From: an uncultured Parabacteroides sp.
Lineage (GTDB): Bacteria; Bacteroidota; Bacteroidia; Bacteroidales; Tannerellaceae
Assembly: GCA_900541965.1 (NCBI GenBank)
Contig: UQLN01000020.1
Coordinates: 1-64,000 of the forward strand
DNA: 64,000 nt
Direction of reading: 5' to 3'
This document shows, in pieces, positions 62,604-64,000 of the stretch. Below the pieces are notes generated by a model that ran no database searches, was not told where the DNA came from, and was given only the letters and a program-made list of their open reading frames with translations. Both the position numbers and the translations under genes were made by a program. How positions within the stretch are numbered: the stretch's first letter is position 1; each line of letters starts with the position of its first letter.

Positions 62604-63788
62604 TTATTCTACATAAAGAACCAATCCTTTCAGGTATTCGCCTTCGGGATGATATATGTTTACAGGATGGTCGCCCGGTTGTGTAAGCTGGTGCAGGATA
62701 CGGACACTGCGTCCTGATTGTGCGGCGGCACTAAACACGGCAAGGCGGAAGTTTTCTTTGCTTACGACCTGTGAGCAGGAGAAAGTGAAAAGGATGCCGC
62801 CCGGTTTGATTTTCTCAAAAGCGATAGCATTCAGTTTGCGGTATCCCTGTAATGCATTGCGAAGTACATTTTTATGTTTGGCAAAGGCAGGAGGGTCCAG
62901 TATGATAAGGTCATAATTGTCTCCCATCTTTTCAAGGTATTTGAATGCATCTTCAGCAAATGCCTGGTGGCGGGAATCTCCGGGGAAGTTCAGTTCTACG
63001 TTTTTATTTGTCAAAGAGATTGCTTTGGCCGAGCTGTCTACAGAGTGTACGATCTTTGCACCTCCGCGCATTGCATAGAAAGAAAAGCCTCCGGTATAGC
63101 AAAACATATTCAGGACAGAGCGGTTCTTGGAGTAATGTTCCAGCAGGGCACGGTTCTCGCGCTGGTCGACGAAGAAACCTGTTTTTTGTCCTTTTTGCCA
63201 GTCTACACAGAATTTCAACCCTTTCTCGATTGCGATGTCTTCAACATCACCTCCGTACAGGTAGCCGTCTTCACTGCCCAGGTTGGCTTTGTAGGGCAGT
63301 GTTGCTTCCGATTTATAATAGATATTCTGTAAGGATTCTCCCAGTACCACTTTCAGCGCTTCCGCTATTTGGTGGCGGGCGTAATGCATTCCTACAGAAT
63401 GGGCTTGCATAACGGCCGTGTGAGCATACATATCGATTACTAATCCCGGCAGGTTATCTCCTTCGCCATGCACCAGGCGATATGTATTATTATTGTCTAC
63501 ACCTGCTAATTGTAAGGTCTGACGAAGCGTATAGGCGATACGAATCCGTTCTTCCCAGAAATGATTGTCGATAACAGCCTGTTTAAACGATAAAATACGT
63601 ACTGCAATACTACCGATCTGATAGTGTCCGATACCCAGAAAACGTTGATTGGCTCCGTATATTTCCACCAGGTCTCCCTCTTCCGGTTTTCCTTCAATGG
63701 ATTGGATAGCCCCGGAAAAGACCCAGGGATGGAATCTCAATAACGATTCTTCCTTTTTCGGTTTAAGGAATACTTTACAATAGCTCAT
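62604..63788 (-). CDS. rlmI: 23S rRNA cytosine-C5 methyltransferase (RlmI family)
   Basis: The 394-residue protein has an N-terminal PUA domain (about 1-75, LRFHPWVFSGAI). The Rossmann methyltransferase follows: VDWQKGQKTGFFVDQRENR, VLNMFCYTGGFSFYAMRGGA, LIILDPPAFAKHK and FTFSCSQVVS, the last holding the catalytic Cys. It methylates C5 of a 23S rRNA cytosine (C1962 in E. coli). Its ATG directly abuts the stop of the upstream exonuclease gene, so the two are co-transcribed. Confidence 0.93.
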   Translation of the reverse strand: MSYCKVFLKPKKEESLLRFHPWVFSGAIQSIEGKPEEGDLVEIYGANQRFLGIGHYQIGSIAVRILSFKQAVIDNHFWEERIRIAYTLRQTLQLAGVDNNNTYRLVHGEGDNLPGLVIDMYAHTAVMQAHSVGMHYARHQIAEALKVVLGESLQNIYYKSEATLPYKANLGSEDGYLYGGDVEDIAIEKGLKFCVDWQKGQKTGFFVDQRENRALLEHYSKNRSVLNMFCYTGGFSFYAMRGGAKIVHSVDSSAKAISLTNKNVELNFPGDSRHQAFAEDAFKYLEKMGDNYDLIILDPPAFAKHKNVLRNALQGYRKLNAIAFEKIKPGGILFTFSCSQVVSKENFRLAVFSAAAQSGRSVRILHQLTQPGDHPVNIYHPEGEYLKGLVLYVE

Positions 63789-64000
63789 TTATACTTGTTT
63801 CAATTGATTATATATTCTAAGACATGCCCATGCATCCAATGCTGCGTATTTCTTTTGTGCATCCGTCAATACGTCTGCTTCCCAGTTTGTAAGGCGTTGT
63901 CCCTTCGAGATTTTTTTGTTGAAGAGGATTGCATAAATCTTCTGAAGGCTTGCATCTTCAATCCCGAACTGGCCTACATAATTCTGAAGGTCGAGGAAGT
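63789..64000 (-). CDS. 3'-5' exonuclease domain protein (RNase D-like), C-terminal part only
   Basis: Seventy codons end at the stop codon 63791-63789. They include LQNYVGQFGIEDASLQKIYA, GQRLTNWEADVLTDAQKKY and AALDAWACLRIYNQL, the last exonuclease motif (YxxxD) of DnaQ-fold RNase D-like enzymes. The rest of the gene lies beyond the window. It is the upstream partner of rlmI in a probable RNA-processing operon. Confidence 0.85.
   Translation of the reverse strand, partial: FLDLQNYVGQFGIEDASLQKIYAILFNKKISKGQRLTNWEADVLTDAQKKYAALDAWACLRIYNQLKQV

Overview
The window is a 64-kb piece of chromosome from a member of the Bacteroidales, most likely a Parabacteroides-like (Tannerellaceae) gut commensal; the genus is an inference. 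The evidence is a SusC/SusD pair under a hybrid two-component regulator, GldH and RicT, a serine palmitoyltransferase for sphingolipids, mreBCD-mrdA-rodA directly behind purH, and many start regions carrying the Bacteroidetes -7 box TAnnTTTG instead of a Shine-Dalgarno sequence. No phage, plasmid backbone, insertion sequence or CRISPR array was seen.

Layout. 1-3.1 kb: the end of tRNA-Asp, then a leftward trio (polysaccharide deacetylase, GT2, GT87-like) that resembles a lipid-linked-sugar pathway. 3.3-4.8 kb: PepSY membrane protein. 5.0-18.0 kb: a polysaccharide utilisation locus with a GH130 phosphorylase, MFS importer, unassigned lipoprotein, SusC, SusD and a 1317-residue hybrid sensor/regulator. 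The predicted logic is capture by SusCD, periplasmic processing, import by the MFS protein and phosphorolysis by GH130. 18-26.3 kb: a small lipoprotein, an acidic microprotein, purH and the rod-shape/elongasome operon. 26.2-31.4 kb: gldH, ricT, spt, a diacylglycerol-kinase-family lipid kinase and trmN6. 31.6-36.3 kb: lon, a long intergenic region, tRNA-Ser and mltG. 36.4-39.9 kb: iorAB, a TlpA-like redoxin and a flavodoxin/ferredoxin. 39.9-45.9 kb: a two-component pair, a GH78 protein and glycerate kinase, followed by a decapitated acetyltransferase remnant. 46-49.8 kb: TerB-like protein, HU, a repeat-rich gap, a THUMP-like methyltransferase and an M23 peptidase. 50-54 kb: hexuronate genes (uxuA and an SDR) with a LacI regulator and a membrane protein. 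54.3-61 kb: a tripartite RND efflux operon ending in an lpxA paralogue. 61.5-64 kb: mdh, rlmI and a partial 3'-5' exonuclease.

The most unusual signal is not a gene. At least six intergenic gaps (near 13.75, 34.23, 42.12, 49.89, 52.19 and 61.30 kb) carry short degenerate arrays that repeat every 21-23 bp. Core sequences differ completely between loci. Where the cores are clear they are palindromic, and in three arrays one unit is flipped without breaking the register. The array at 52.2 kb sits directly upstream of a good promoter for the hexuronate operon. A second unusual region (47.1-47.55 kb) holds a 19-bp perfect inverted repeat, whose arms are outward-facing terminator-like hairpins, next to a duplicated copy of the HU promoter region.
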